Counted from the stretch's first letter, positions 50,890 through 63,290 are shown. The stretch: DNA of 64,000 nucleotides from Charina bottae (GCA_023362775.1 JALMGJ010000008.1:38552501-38616500); one strand, 5' to 3'. Numbers and translations: made by a program. Notes: a model not told the origin generated them from the sequence alone.

Positions 50890-52507
50890 TAATTAAAGGT
50901 AATTTCACCTTTGGTACCAATGAGATATCTGCCAAAGTAAAAGCACCATATCTTATAGCAATAAGGAAAAGCTACAGAGAGATAAGAAGTTAACTTTTTG
51001 ACCCAGGAAAGTCAGGTGTGTGGATATATGAACAAACAGAAGCAGGCAGGTCTGAGTAACATTGAATGTGAAAAAGATGTGTGAATGAGAAAGAAGCAGC
51101 ACAGGATGTAGCTGCTGAAGACTGGCAAAAGTAGAGGGACCAATTCAACAAGAGGTATAGCTAAGAGGTTGGAATGGAGTGGAAAGTAGGGTTCCATACA
51201 AAATTCTGCTTTGCAGAATAAGAAGATACATCTGGGACTCCCCAACCTTTTTTAATTCAGGACATCCCACTTTTATGTGGTATTTTAAAAACATTTGATA
51301 CCATTTTTGTCATCTTTTATGGAATGCAAGTCTTTTAATGCCATGCTCTGGGCTCCCTTTCCAATAAGAGAGGTGACTAATTATTATAGGTGGTGGTGGT
51401 AGTAGTAGTAGTTTTTTTCTGCTTTTCAAATTCAAGTGTTTTAGAAGTGGCTTTATTTTATTTTCAATGAAATATGTAATTTATTATTCCTCTGTGTAAA
51501 GTAGGGTGGTGATTTCCACTCATTCTAGAAAGCCAGGCATTCTCTAGCTCCAAATAGATTTCTGTGCAGGTACATGTGTTAAGATACTCATTTGGTTACT
51601 TTCACTTTAAAATTATCCCTTTCTGCAATAAAATGACTTATTTATTCCTAAGTAAATGTGTTTTGCACAAGGGCAGGAGGAACAAAATCCATTTATCTTT
51701 GTAGTTAAGATGGTTCTATCATTCAGTGATAATAATACAAAATTATATAGGCACAGAATATATTTATTTATTCATTTTAAATCAAGTTGGTAAAACAAAT
51801 ATACCCGTAATATAGCAATAACTGTAAAGGGTTTTCCTCCAGTATGGAGGAAAATGCTAGTTGTGTGCTTCATAATTGAAGTATTGCATATGACTGTCTA
51901 GGGAAGATCCCTGTGAGACCGTTAAATCTGGCTTTTTGCTGATGCCACATTTACAATATGTAGATTGTCTCAAAAAAATTCACTGAATCTCTGGAAGATA
52001 GGATTTCCAACAGGATCACTGAGAATTATAGCTGAACCAGATTTCCATGGGCAAACACTGTCAGTGAAAAAAGGAGGAGCTTCAGGAACTTCCAAATGTT
52101 TTTCAAAAGACCCTCTCCAAATATTCTTGTAATCTTTGCTCTGCTTGTGTGAGTCCAGTGCTATTCCCAGAAGATGTTTGGCTGCATATTTGGGGGAGTC
52201 TCACCCATCTTTGCTTGTATAGCTAAGCCAATCATGCTACATGAGGTTGTCTGAATCTCCCAGCCAATCAGATTTGGAACAAAGTCAAATCAGAAAGAAG
52301 GCAATGCTTCTCCATCGTCTGAATCCTGGACACTCCCCACCCCAATTTAGCAGATTTTCTCTCTCCAAAAAATACTGTTGAAATAGTGCATTTTGCAAAA
52401 TATGAACATTTTCCTCTTGATTCAGCTTAGCCCTCATGAGAATTCCTATCCTCAATGTCCTTCAACAAATATCTATTATTCTGATACTTTGCTACCCTGA
52501 TCTAACA
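50890..52507. other. Upstream region, nothing recognised apart from simple repeats
   Basis: About 1.6 kb. Contains a short (GGT)n/(AGT)n run near 51390-51415. No gene or repeat family was recognised. Confidence 0.6.
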
Positions 52508-52625
52508 TCATTGGCGATCACTCGTAGCCGAGTAAGATTGTCTTCCAAAGGTAAAATTTTAACGGTGGATCCGTAAGTGGCTATAAAGGCCAATTCTGGA
52601 TCCGCACAACCTCCCACAATATATG
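52508..52625 (-). mobile_element. RTE-like LINE, 3' end fragment
   Basis: The complement matches 42545-42660 closely, including GAGGTTGTGCGGATCCAGAA, TGGCCTTTATAGCCACTTA and the 3' end GGCTACGAGTGATC. It is the same LINE family as the element that hosts the copia insertion. Confidence 0.9.
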
Positions 52626-53089
52626 TATCATAATTGTCAGTTTCTGTAAGGATGTTGTAAGTCTTTCAGTAGTTGCCAATCAGAAAGTCAACACATCCTT
52701 GAATGCTATGACACATTCCCATCAGCTTTATGAACTAATAATTCACTAAGTATACATTCTGTAGCTCTTGCATAATGGAAGGTGTTTCTCTCAGGATTCT
52801 GGTTTGACCAGTCCTCTGACCAGCTTACAAGACAGGGTACTGGATTCCACAGAACTTGAAAAGTTTCCTGCAACTTTACATAGCAAAAGCGTAGGGAGTA
52901 AACTTTAGTACTTGTCATCAGTGTTACTTTTCTCTCTAAATTAGCCTTCCCCCTGTAGCAGCCTTCAGGTGAGCTGAGACACAGTTCTCAATTCCTGCCA
53001 ACATGGTCATACTACGAAATCCCAGAAGAAAGCTATTAGTTTATCCTGGATTTGGAATCAGGCTTAATGGAAATGTTTTTCATCACTTC
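52626..53089. other. Upstream region, nothing recognised
   Basis: About 460 bp with no identifiable feature. Confidence 0.55.
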
Positions 53090-53215
53090 TCTTGGAATAT
53101 TTTTTCCACTTCTCAGCCTAGCCCATGGCCCTGGGATTTCCTAGTGATCCCCCATACACACAGAGAGCTACTAAACAAGTCCAATCCTGCTTATGGAGGA
53201 TGTCAAGTTGGTGAA
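53090..53215 (-). mobile_element. 5S rRNA-derived SINE, copy 2
   Basis: The plus strand reads GATCCCCCATACACAC, ACTAAACAAGTCCAATCCTG and CTTATGG, a more diverged complement of the 5S rRNA segment seen in copy 1. A shared leader (ACTTCTCAGCCTAGCC versus ACTTCCCCACCTAGCC) supports common origin. Borders are approximate. Confidence 0.45.
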
Positions 53216-53848
53216 AAAAACCCAGAGTCCATAAATGGTTGATACCTTTGTTGGGACCAACCAAAATGAAACAAATGGGTTTTTCAATCAGGTGAGAGCT
53301 ACAAAAATCTAGAGTTAAGCCAATGTTTCAACCAGGAGGCTTAAACTGTTTCAAGTCAATCTCCAAACAGAGGCCACAGTGTAAATCAATGTTGGTATCA
53401 GGTTACACCTCACATTACATTACGGTGAAAGATAAAATAGCTGTTTTCCCAGTCTGCAAACCCAAGGATTATAAATCCTCCGATTGTCACCTGCTAATGG
53501 CAATACACATTTTGGCCTGGCAGAAAGCATTGCAGCCTTCACAGCAGGAAGATGAGAGAATGGTTTTGGTTAGGGTGTTAGGAACCATTGTTGGTTAGGG
53601 ATCTTTAGAGTAACTCAGTCCTTGCTGTATTGATAGAACTTTGTGCTAGGATAGCAATAGGTAATCTTGCCTCTTGTTGCTATCCCAGCCAATTACCAAA
53701 CTGTGTTATCTTGATTGATGATTGTGCCTGACAATGAGCCAATGAGGAATGTTTCATGACCCCTCCTAAGACACTGTACTTCAAGAATCCAGTTACAATT
53801 GGTGCTGAACCTTGTGAGTTTTCAGCCCCAGCTTGTTTGGCTAAATTT

Positions 53849-54155
53849 GTGTGATGGAATGTGTTCCCGAAGGAGGGGGTGATGTGGTGCATTCCAGCAT
53901 GGATACTGTTTCCCAGGGGGAGAGAGCATTCCAGACTGATAAGAGACCTCGAAGCCTGGACTCTGTTGCTGGGAAGGTTAAGAAGTTCAAGGCAGCCCCA
54001 CCCTAGAGCCCTTTGGTGTTATTACCCTTAGGCTAGTTAGGTGGCTTTAGTCTGGCAAGATTCTGTTCATAGGGTGGAGCAATAAAGAGGCTAGAGTTGG
54101 AAACCCTTCTCAGCGTGGTTCTTGTCCTCGATCTCTGACGATTTGTGCTGCTGCA
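53849..54155 (+). mobile_element. Possible solo LTR
   Basis: About 300 bp of moderately GC-rich sequence with AATAAA (GGAGCAATAAAGAGGC, about 54080), followed by TTCTCAGCGTGGTTCTTGTC, an arrangement typical of R-U5 in vertebrate LTRs. No target duplication or inverted ends could be fixed. It could also be the end of a longer LTR beginning near 53580. Confidence 0.35.
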
Positions 54156-55914
54156 TCTTTTATTCCATGTTTTAATTGTTGCTCTATATTATCATATTTT
54201 TAGATATTAAACATATGGTGTTTAGTGAGGCTTTATTAGATTTGGTCATTCTTATTTTTATTATCAATCCACCTTTTATATTTTTAACCTTATAAATTAT
54301 TTTAAATGTTTTGCTGCTTTGGGATTGCTTTTTAGCAATGAATATGTGTGTTGAAATTGAATGGATCAAATATTTAATGGTAAAGTTTGCTGTCTTTTCA
54401 CAGCATGCTCAGAACTTTACTTTTCATGAGTTGTTTGAAGACAAAGGCAAATTTTGGCAAAGAGAGTGAATGGATTGATTGATTGATTGATTGATCAATA
54501 TCATACCTTGATTTTTCCTCATGATAATCCCGAAGTGAGGTATAATTCATTTCAAATCAAATCACAAAAATTATAATATGTAAAAGTATTTAAAACAAAA
54601 ATAATAATCCAGTAACAACTCGAACTGCTGAAGCCACGCAATGTTTTCATGAGCATCTGTTTGTTATTTATTACAGTATTTAACACAAAATTTATAATAT
54701 AATAGACTTTATGGCAGTCCATTTGTAAGTACGAGTTGTCCGTAAATCGGACGTTCAAAGAATCAGGTTCCTAATAGATGTAGTTAGGAAAGTCTCTGTT
54801 TGTTTTAATTTTATAAAACAACTGACCTTCATTAACATTTCATTATAGGTTCAGGATGGGCAATCCACCTCCCCCACGCTTCCCAAATGAGTGGACCTGA
54901 ACGTTATGGTCCTTTTTTAGTATTATTTTTGTGACTTAGAGGAAGGTGAAAGGTCCAAATGGGTGTCTTAAACCTTGAAGAGATAACTTTAAAAGATGAT
55001 ATATATTTTTTTTTAAAAAAAAAACCTAACTCCCCACCCACCCACAAATTGTTGGGCTGATTTTTCTTTGTTGAGGTTTAAGGACAAAAAGGAATCCTGT
55101 TAACTTTCCAATGTCCCACACTGCCATAAGCATTTTGGGCCGAACATTTCAATCCTGCCCTGTCCAATGATGTCTTGATATCTTGGCTACAGCCCCTGTA
55201 GACTCTTTACCAGGTGGGGTAAAAAACAAGGTATATCTTCAGGTTTAAAGAGGTTGCCAAGATCTGAAACAGGTACTCAGCTGAAATCTGGAAATGATTT
55301 AGTTGACTTGCCTTGTCAGAAAGTGGCCCTATCTTAAAGTTATAGACACATATGTGGCTTTTAGGAGATCGCAAGAAACCCATCGGTTAAGGGTCTGTTC
55401 TTCTCATACATTCAGGCCATAAACCCGGATTATCATATACTCATTTGAGGATTATTAATTATTACTGTAATCACATCATTGGTGCAGCTTTACTTTTGAC
55501 ATGTGCAACCAAGGACAATATGGCTGCCTGTCCTACCGCATAGGTTTGTAGGCACAGTGCTCCATTTGTCACTGGGGTCACTGAGAAGTCATCTCCACTT
55601 TGACTAGGTAGAGATTTTTAATTTATTTTTTTAAGAAAATTCTTTCAGTCACATACTTGCCTCCATATAGAACAGCTATGATGGAGGTGGCCTCTGGTTA
55701 TTTATTTCTTTAGCAGAATTTCTAACCCACCCTAATCCTGACAGACTTTAACTCCCAACTTCCTTACCAAGGATGGAACATAGAGTGACACACTGGTTAG
55801 GAATGCTGGAAGTTTCTGTCCCAACACAGCTGGTGAACATCAGGGTGGAGAATGTTTCTGCAGATCTTTGAACAGTCAATGCCCAGGAGAAAGAGTAGCT
55901 TCTCTCCATGAAGG
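54156..55914. other. Upstream region, nothing recognised
   Basis: About 1.75 kb of AT-rich sequence with a short (ATTG)n run at 54472-54496. No gene or repeat family was recognised. Confidence 0.6.
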
Positions 55915-56092
55915 AGGAAGGAAATGTGTGCCTTCGTGTCAGTCCCTGCAAGTTTTCTTGGCAGCAATTTCAGAAGTGGTTTGCCCTTGCCTTTTTCCTA
56001 AGGCTAAAGACTTTGCACCCAAGGCGGGACTAGAACTCCCAGTCTCCTAATTTCTAGCCTGGAGCCTTAACCACTATACCAAACTGACTCTC
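55915..56092 (-). mobile_element. tRNA-derived SINE, copy D
   Basis: The minus strand reads GAGAGTCAGTTTGGTATAGT with A-box-like TGGTATAGTGG, B-box-like AGTTCTAGTCC, then GCAAACCACTTCTGAAATTG and TTGCCAAGAAAACTTGCAGG. The head is shared with copies A-C and the tail with copy C. Confidence 0.8.
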
Positions 56093-56145
56093 AAATACTT
56101 CTGGAGGGCTTTCATGTAAGCTTTCCAAAAGTATTTTATTTAATG

Positions 56146-56200
56146 TTTGTTTGTTTGTTTGTTTGTTTGTTTGTTTATTTATTTATTTATTTATTATTTC
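56146..56200. repeat. (GTTT)n/(ATTT)n tail of L2-type LINE
   Basis: The simple repeat is the reverse complement of the LINE 3' tail (AAATAAAT then AAACAAAC). It marks the 3' end of the element at 56146-59200. Confidence 0.85.
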
Positions 56201-59200
56201 AATTTATATGACCGCCCATCTCCCCCAGTCGGGGGACTCTGGGCAGCTTACAATAAAAACTATAATTAAAATACCATATAAAATTACAACAAACAATATA
56301 ATAAATAAGTATAAAATCCAATCTAGGCAAATTGATCTTAAAAATAGGGAGACCATTATGGTACTAGCCATCCCCAGGAGGAGCTGTTACCTTTCCCGTC
56401 CCAAGCTAGGTGGCAGAACCAGGTTTTCAGATTTTTCCGGAAGGCCGGAAGCGAGGAAAGCAGCCTCAACTCTGGGGGCAAGATATTCCAAAGGGTGGGC
56501 GCTACTGCAGAGAAGGCCCATCTCCTGGACCCCACCAGATGGAATTCCTTTACTGATGGGGTCCGGAGCATGCCCTCTCTGCATGACCGGGTGGGGCGGG
56601 TCAATGTTATGGGGATAAGACGGTCCATCAGGTATCCTGGCCCCATGCCATGTAGGGCTTTAAAGGTAATAACCAACACCTTGAATTGGACCCGGAAGCA
56701 AACCGGCACCCAGTGCAGCTCGCAGAGCAAAGGTGTTATTTGTGCTGATCTTGGTGCCAGTGAAATTGCCAGTGCGGCTGCATTCTGTACCAGCTGTAGC
56801 TTCCGGATATTCCTCAAGGGTAGCCCCATGTAGAGTGCATTGCAGTAGTCTATATGGGAGATGACAAGGGCATGAGTGACCGTTTGGAGGGCATCTCAGT
56901 CCAGGAATGTACGTAACTGGCGCACAAGCCAAAGCTGCGCAAAGGCCCTCCTGGCCACGACTGCCACCTGCTCTTTGAGCAGGAGTCCTGAGTCCAGGAG
57001 GACCCCCACGTTCCGCACCAGTTCCGAGTGGGGCAGTGCCACCCCATCCAGAACCAAAGATGACAATTTCCCGGATACCGAGGAGCCATCAATCCACAGC
57101 CACTCGGTCTTGCCTGGGTTCAGCTGAAGCCTGTTGTTCCCCATCCAGGCCCCCACAGCCCCCAGGCACTGCGACAGGGCAGCGACTGCATCACTTACTT
57201 CACCTGGGATGGAGATGTACAATTGAGTATCATCTGCAAATTGATGATACCTCATCCCATGGTGACGGATGATCTCACCCAGCGGTTTCATGTAGATGTT
57301 CAATAGGAGAGGAGGGAGAACCGAACCCTGCAGCACCCCACATAAGAGGGGTTGCGGGTCGGATCTCTCCTCTCCTATCACTACTGACTGGGAACAGCCC
57401 CGGAGGAAGGAGGTGAACCAGTGCAGAACTACGCCGCCCACCCCCAACTCCCTGAGCCGCCCCAAAAGGATACCATGGTCAATGGTATCGAAACCACTGA
57501 GAGGTCCAAGAGAGCTAGGATGGATGCACTGCCCCCATCCCGCTCCCAACAGAGATCATCCATAAGTGTGACCAATGCAGTCTCCATCCGATATCCCGGT
57601 CTGAAACCTGACTGAAAGGGGTCTAGATAATCCGCTTCCTCCAGAGTCCTCTGGAGTTGCAACACCACCACTTTCTCAACCACCTTTCCCAAAAAGGGGA
57701 GGTGGGAGATAGGACGAAAATTGTCCAGGATGGTAGGGTCCAGGGATGGCTTCTTGAGGAGGGGGTGCACCAACGCCTCCTTAAAGGTAGTCGGGAACAC
57801 CCCCTCCCCCGAGGATATATTAACCATTGCCTGGACCCACCCGCAAGTCACCTCCCTGGCTGATTTCACCAGCCAGAAAGGGCACGGGTCTAGATGGCAT
57901 GTGGTGGCATTTACAGTCCAGAGGACCCTGTCCACTTCCTCAGGCCCAACAGGATCAAACCGTTCCCAGATAACAAGGCAAGACCGTTCCCCTGGCATCT
58001 TCCCCGACTGTGCTTCACGCTTAGAGTCCAACTTAGACCGAATCCGAGCGATTTTATCCTGCAGATGCTCAGAAAACTCCTCCACATGGCCCTGCAGGTG
58101 GGTAACTGACTCCACCTTACCCAAGAGAGATCGAGTAATCTTGAACAGGGCCGTCGGACAGCATTCTGCGGACGCAATAAGGGTGGAGAAATATTCACGT
58201 TTCGCCGCTCTTTCCGCCACAAGGTAGGCCTTAATAGCAGCTCTAGATTGTGTTCGGTCAGATTCAGTCTTCGTCTTTCTCCAGCGGCGCTCCAGACGTC
58301 TCTTAACCCTCTTCAAAACCCTCAACTCCTCCGTGAACCACAGGGAGTGATGGTTTGAATGGGGCTGGAGTGGTCGCACCGGCGCGATCCTGTCCAAGGC
58401 CCCAGCCGCCTCCCTATTCCAGGCTGTGGCTAGGGCCTCCGCTGGACCATGCAGCAGGTCCTCGGGTATTACCCCCAGCTCCCTCTGAAACCTCATTGGG
58501 TCCATAACTCGCTGGGGGTGGACCAATCGAATGGGTCCTGCCTCCCTGCGGAGGGGGGCGGCATAAGAGAATCTCAGGGCCATCAGGGCGTGATCTGACC
58601 ATGACAACGGGGATAGATCTAACTTTCCCCTCAGGTCACATTGCCATTGCTCTGACAAGAAAACCAAGTCCGGAGTGAGTCCACTGCTTCGAGTCAGATC
58701 CCAAATAATCTGGGACAGGCCCCTGGCTGCCATGGTAGCCATGAACTCCCGAGCTGCCTCCGCGGCACATCCCAGGGATGGCAAGTTGAAGTCCCCCAGG
58801 ACCATAAGCCTGGGGAATTCCACCACCAGCCCTGAGACGGCCTCCAGGGAGGCTGGTACAGTAGCAACACTCCCAACTGTTCTCGAGAACCCAACTTAAA
58901 AAACAGGGTCTCACATCCGGCCACCTGTGGAACAGTGCCCCTGAAGGCCACTAGAGACTCTCTGATGATAACCACCACCCCTCCTCCCCTACCCTGGTGT
59001 CTCGGCTGGTGCCACACTTGAAACCCAGCTGGGCACATTCCTGAGAGGGCTACCCCCCACTCTGGGCCCAGCCAGGTTAAGGTGATACACGCCAGGTCTG
59101 CCCCCTCCTCCATGATTAAATCATTTATGAGGGGGACCTTGTTGTTTACTGACCTGGCGTTAAGCAGCAGCAGCCGGAAACCAAGGCCCTTGGTTATGTT
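56146..59200 (-). mobile_element. L2-type LINE, nearly complete ORF2, decayed
   Basis: The best copy in the window, about 3.05 kb. Minus-strand frames in order: apurinic endonuclease (LACITLTWLGPEWG, LMVLGDFNLPSLG, WSDHALMALRF), spacer (AVRPLQP-like, RRLERRWRKTKTESDR), reverse transcriptase (FRPISHLPFLGKVVEKVV, FQSGFRPGYRMETAL, FDTIDHGILL, YHQFADDTQLYI with catalytic [14 protein letters not shown]), and the C-terminal block ([29 protein letters not shown]). At least two frameshifts (near 58.8 and 57.5 kb) and a stop near 56.89 kb break it. The 3' end has the GACTCTGGGCAGCTT and CCGCCC-type tail. It is probably the source type for the tails of the L2-tailed SINEs. CR1 is the alternative clade. 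Confidence 0.9.
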
Positions 59201-59208
59201 GATAACAA

Positions 59209-59549
59209 GAGCCAGTTTGGTCTAGTGGTTAAGGCTCCAGGCTAGAAACCAGGAGACTGAGAATTCTAGTCCCGCCTTAGGCATGAAAGCCGGCTGGGTG
59301 ACCTTGGGCCAGACCCTGTCTCTCAGCCCTAGGAAGGAGCCAATGGCAAACCAGGAGGCCGAGAGTTCTAGTCCCGCCTTAGGCATGAAAGCCGGCTGGG
59401 TGACTTTGGGCCAGTCTCTCTCTCTCAGCCCAACTCACCTCACAGGGTGGTTGTTGTGGGGAAAATAGGAGGAGGAAGGAGTATTAGGTATGTTCGCCAC
59501 CTTGAGTTATTTATAAAAAAATAATAAAAGCGGATTTAAAAAAAAAAAA
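59209..59549 (+). mobile_element. tRNA-derived SINE, copy B, with the same internal duplication as copy A
   Basis: Starts GAGCCAGTTTGGTCTAGTGG. The segment from 59246 repeats from 59348 (period 102 bp), as in copy A at 18361. The L2-like tail reads GCCACCTTGAGTTATTTATA. An A-run follows. It sits at the 5' edge of the large L2-type element. Confidence 0.85.
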
Positions 59550-60691
59550 ACAGAACCTGAACCTGAACTGTATGGGCTTTGTTCCTATGAATCAAGAATC
59601 TTAGTTTCTTAAAAACAAATAGGATGACCTACATACAGTATGTGTCTCCCCAAAGCCTTGGATATGATCCCTAGAGCTCCTCCAAAAGGTGTTACAGAAC
59701 TGTAATGTTGCAGACAAGTGAAAATATTAAATGCATAAGGAGTAACCACATTAAGTATCTTCAATAAAGTGAATCTTAATCAAGCTTAAATTTAATCAAA
59801 TGTAAGTCTTGTCTTGACCCCACCCATTTTTGGAGGTGCAACCTCAGATCACAGCTCACAGACCATCTGCATCTGTGCTCTTGTGTTTTAATCCATTTGA
59901 CTGTTATTTCTTTGGCTGTTCCTTGACTACTCAGGAGCTGGCATTTAATCATCAACTGTACATTACCCTCTCAAGTAATGTACAGCTATGTTATTGCAAA
60001 GCTACTTAGCTGCCTCAACAGGCCATTTGAAACACACCCACAGTACAAGATTGGACATGCCTGCTTCGGCATTACATATTCATGTGCAATTGCCCTGTAC
60101 GTTTCTAGACAAACTGTTCATCTGGAGCAGAGCACAGCATGGCACCGTGGTTCAGTTTTCCAGCACTGGCACCTTCAAGATGCTCTGGGCAACATATCCC
60201 AGAATTCCCTCCCGGCATGGCCTAAGGAAGCTGTAGTTCAAGGCATTTGGAGTGGACAGGTAGATTTGTAACCCATGGCATTGTCCAAAAAATTGTGTTT
60301 ATTAAAAAAAATTACTAAACAAATCATGCTTAGCAAAATGTGTGTACCAGAGCCATGTCTAAAAGAGAGATCCAAAAATCTGAAAACCATCTGTTTTAAG
60401 ATTACAATCACCTCTGAACACCAGCATTAAAAATTGCAACAAGGAAAATGGACAGTAGATGGCTCACTTGCAACACAGAATAAAATAAATCATGTTTAGT
60501 GCCGCTTTCCATGCAATGCTTAATTATACTTTGCAAGTTTTAATTTTGCAATTAAAGTTGAGCATTCTTTTGCTTGAGTACTCAAGAAGTTGTGATTTGC
60601 CTCATATTTCTAGCATTAACTCAGAAACTGGCTTGAGGTAAGCTAGAATCTCTGGCTTCCATTCTCCAAGGAAACAGTAATATTCAGCTGA
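59550..60691. other. Upstream region, nothing firmly recognised
   Basis: About 1.1 kb. The stretch 60150-60250 (CCCAGAATTCCC words) faintly recalls the hairpin MITE core, but without matching ends. The rest is AT-rich and unassigned. Confidence 0.55.
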
Positions 60692-60922
60692 GAGCCAGTT
60701 TGGTGTAGTGGTTAAGGTATCAGGCTAGAAAGCGGGAGACTGTGAGGTCTAGTCCCACCTTGGGCACAAAGCCAGCTGGGTGACCTTGGGCCAGTCACTC
60801 TCTCTCAGCCCTAGGAAGGAGGCAATGGCAAACCACTTCCGAAAAACCTTGCCAAGAAAACTGCAGGGACTTGTCCAGGCAGTCTCCGAGAATTGGACAC
60901 AATTGAACGGATTAATAAAATA
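60692..60922 (+). mobile_element. tRNA-derived SINE, copy C, with BovB-like tail
   Basis: The head GAGCCAGTTTGGTGTAGTGG contains a good A box (TGGTGTAGTGG) and a B-box-like AGGTCTAGTCC. The core is GGGTGACCTTGGGCCAGTCA. The tail reads GGCAAACCACTTCCGAAAAA, AAAACTGCAGGGACTTGTCC and GAGAATTGGACACAATTGAA, a degraded BovB-type GAGTCGGACACGACT end. It shares its head with copies A and B but not their tail. Confidence 0.85.
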
Positions 60923-60954
60923 TACATTCAACTACTTTATAGGTTAGTTATGGG

Positions 60955-61300
60955 CGTACCTCAGTACGCCCAAGTTATGCCACTGCTCTGTGCACTGAGA
61001 TGCACTGGCTTCCAGGTGCAAATCAATGTGCTAGTTGCACTATAAAGCCCTGAATGATGTGGGACTAGGTTGTTTGCAAGGTTGACTCTGATTGTTTCTA
61101 CCTGACATGGTGGCCATGCTCCAGGTCCCATCTATTAAACTATACCATCTGGCAGGACCAGGACACAGGCCTTCTCTGATGCAGTGCCTGCCCTCTGGAA
61201 CACCATAACCCATGAGATTCACATAGCCCCTGCTAGCATTTTATAAGTCCTTGATGACATGGATGTCTGGAGGTCAGGTGGGCCCATCAATGTGATCCTG
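60955..61300 (+). mobile_element. Old L2-type LINE fragment
   Basis: Words such as AAGCCCTGAATGATGTGGGA, CAGGCCTTCTCTGATGCAGT and CCCTCTGGAACACCATAA match the C-terminal coding part of the L2-type LINE (AAGCCCTACATGGCATGGGG at 34516). The frame is lost. Confidence 0.7.
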
Positions 61301-61385
61301 TGTGTTCTTATGGTTTGAGTTGGGTTCGTTCACAGGCACCATTATTTTATTATTAATTGTTGTTGGGTTTGGTTTCTCTTGCCAA

Positions 61386-61600
61386 CCTAGCAATTCGAAA
61401 GCATGCAAATGCAAGTAGACGAATAGGTACCACTTCGGTGGGTAGGTAACAGCGTTCCGCGCGCGTCATGCGGCCACATGACCGTGGAAGCGTCTTCAGA
61501 CAACGCTGGCTCTTCGGCTAGCAAATGGAGATGAGCACCGGCCCCTAGAGTCGGACACGACTGCACAACTGTGCGGGGGGAACCTTTACCTTTTTATTTT
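61386..61600 (+). mobile_element. Squamate SINE with BovB-like 3' end
   Basis: Starts near TTCGAAAGCATGCAAATGCA. It continues AATAGGTACCACTTCGGTGG, GGCCACATGACCGTGGAAG and GGAGATGAGCACCGGCCCCT, and ends TAGAGTCGGACACGACTG plus AACCTTTACCTTTT. I recognise this as a common dispersed SINE-like repeat of squamates. The family name is uncertain. Confidence 0.7.
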
Positions 61601-63106
61601 GGTTTCTAGCCCTATGTTTGCTACCCAGAGTTGCAAATACAAGATGGGCGACTGTATAAATTGATGTCGTCATCATCATCTTAGAACAAATGTGGGCTGC
61701 GTTTAGGTGGAAAGAAGGTACTAGTAGATGAAGCAATGATGGAAAATAGGTAGATGCCATGGCTTTGGAGTCTATTTATTTTAAGCTTACTCTACAGTAA
61801 ACTTAATTATACTTTGTAGGTTTTAATTTTGCAATTAAGGTTGAGCATTCTTTTGCTTGAGTACAAAATAGTTGCATCAATTGCCAGAAAAGATTCCTTT
61901 CCTGTTAAATGTATTTCATGAGACTTGAGAGGGGATTTTTTTGCGGGGGGGGGGAGGTCAAGATTTTCTATGAATTAACTTCATCTTTAGGTCATAAGAA
62001 ATATATTTTACGTTTCCTAAAACTTGGTTCCATTGATTTACCAAAACTGGATATTCCAGTTTCTCATTCCACATGTCATACATAAATGTATATATACACA
62101 CACAAAAACATATACATATATAAAACCAATATTAACCTTCATCCTGTTTTTCAGTTTCAATTTATTTGATCATTGGTTTTACTTCAGATACAGCGTCTGT
62201 TAAACTTCTGAGTATTTCAGGTACTGTGAAGCTGCTAAAATATCTGGGCCATATTGGGTCATTACATGTTTTAATTGTAGATACTGCCAAGCAGCTTATA
62301 TAGTTATTTTCAAAACTTAACTAATTGTTTTGTAGTGGCTATTTTAAAGATGTTGAGAGATTACTAAGGTACTTCATTAAACTGGGTCAAGATGACTTAA
62401 GGAACAAGTTATATCTGAATTCTTATTTGCTTTGCAAAAATATTTCCCTGTGGCTTGTATTTGCTCCCAACAGAAATGGCTGGTTCATGCTGAATGAAAG
62501 GTTATAAGTAAATCTAAAGTAATGAGAAGTTCATCTCTATTTATAGAGGAATGAATCTTGCCACAGGATAGGTAAGAACATTGGTTGAATGTGCAAAAAT
62601 GTTGCAGGCTGTATGATTACTTTAGCATACAGTGCCCTTCTGTATATTTCTAATTATTATTTATTCATACTTACTTGGCTTTGTGCTATATGTTGGAGAG
62701 AACTGGTTTTTCAATAAAATTCTTTGTGATTTTCTTTAACTAAAACTCCATCTGTTGCAAGTGTTCAGGATCTTCTTCATCAAGCCACTCAGTAACATTT
62801 TGACTGTCCTATGAACCTATATAGTGGAAAACTTCTGTACATGGTTTTTAGGTATTTTTTTCTTCCCTTCCCATATAAATTATTGGAAAATTATACATAT
62901 TTGGAAATAGCAGAAGGTGATGAACCAATTAGTGGAGCTGCATGAAATAAAACCAAGAGACAGAAGTAGCCTAAGGCTGCCACCTTCCTCTTTTTCTCTG
63001 AGAACCACAAACCTAAAATAAACTTAATATAGTTAATAAATTGAAGAAGGAAAATCCAACTTCTCTGCTAAAAAAGAGAGCAAATCCTGGCTCCAACTCT
63101 CTATGT
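61601..63106. other. Nothing recognised apart from a short dinucleotide run
   Basis: About 1.5 kb of AT-rich sequence. It has an (AC)n/(AT)n patch at 62085-62125 and a G-run at about 61945. No gene was seen. Confidence 0.6.
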
Positions 63107-63290
63107 CAGGGGTCCCCAACCTGTGGGCCGCAGCCTGTTAGGAACTGGGCCGCGGGGCTCCCGCCTGCAAACACCGCCCCCGGTGCTTGTGATTGGCTCC
63201 CGCCTGCAAACCCTGCCCCCCCGGTCCACGGAAATCCCAGAAACCCCGCCTTCAGAGCAGTCCCACTGCCAACAAGGTTGATAGTCATTG
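63107..63290. mobile_element. hAT-like MITE, copy 4
   Basis: The left end CAGGGGTCCCCAACC is intact. The right end (AAGGTTGATAGTCATTG) is eroded. The interior has GATTGGCTCCCGCC and CCGCCCC modules in the same relative order as copy 3. No convincing target duplication. Confidence 0.75.

Noticed and set aside
50641..50993. Glu-Gln and Gly-Ala repeat frames
   Set aside because: They are translations of the (GGAGCA)n microsatellite in different frames.
60150..60250. Fourth hairpin MITE copy
   Set aside because: It shares only a CCCAGAATTCCC word, with no matching ends, no inverted arms and no target duplication.
60692..60760. tRNA gene suggested by A and B boxes
   Set aside because: The boxes belong to a SINE head. 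No cloverleaf is supported, and the same head recurs in four dispersed copies.
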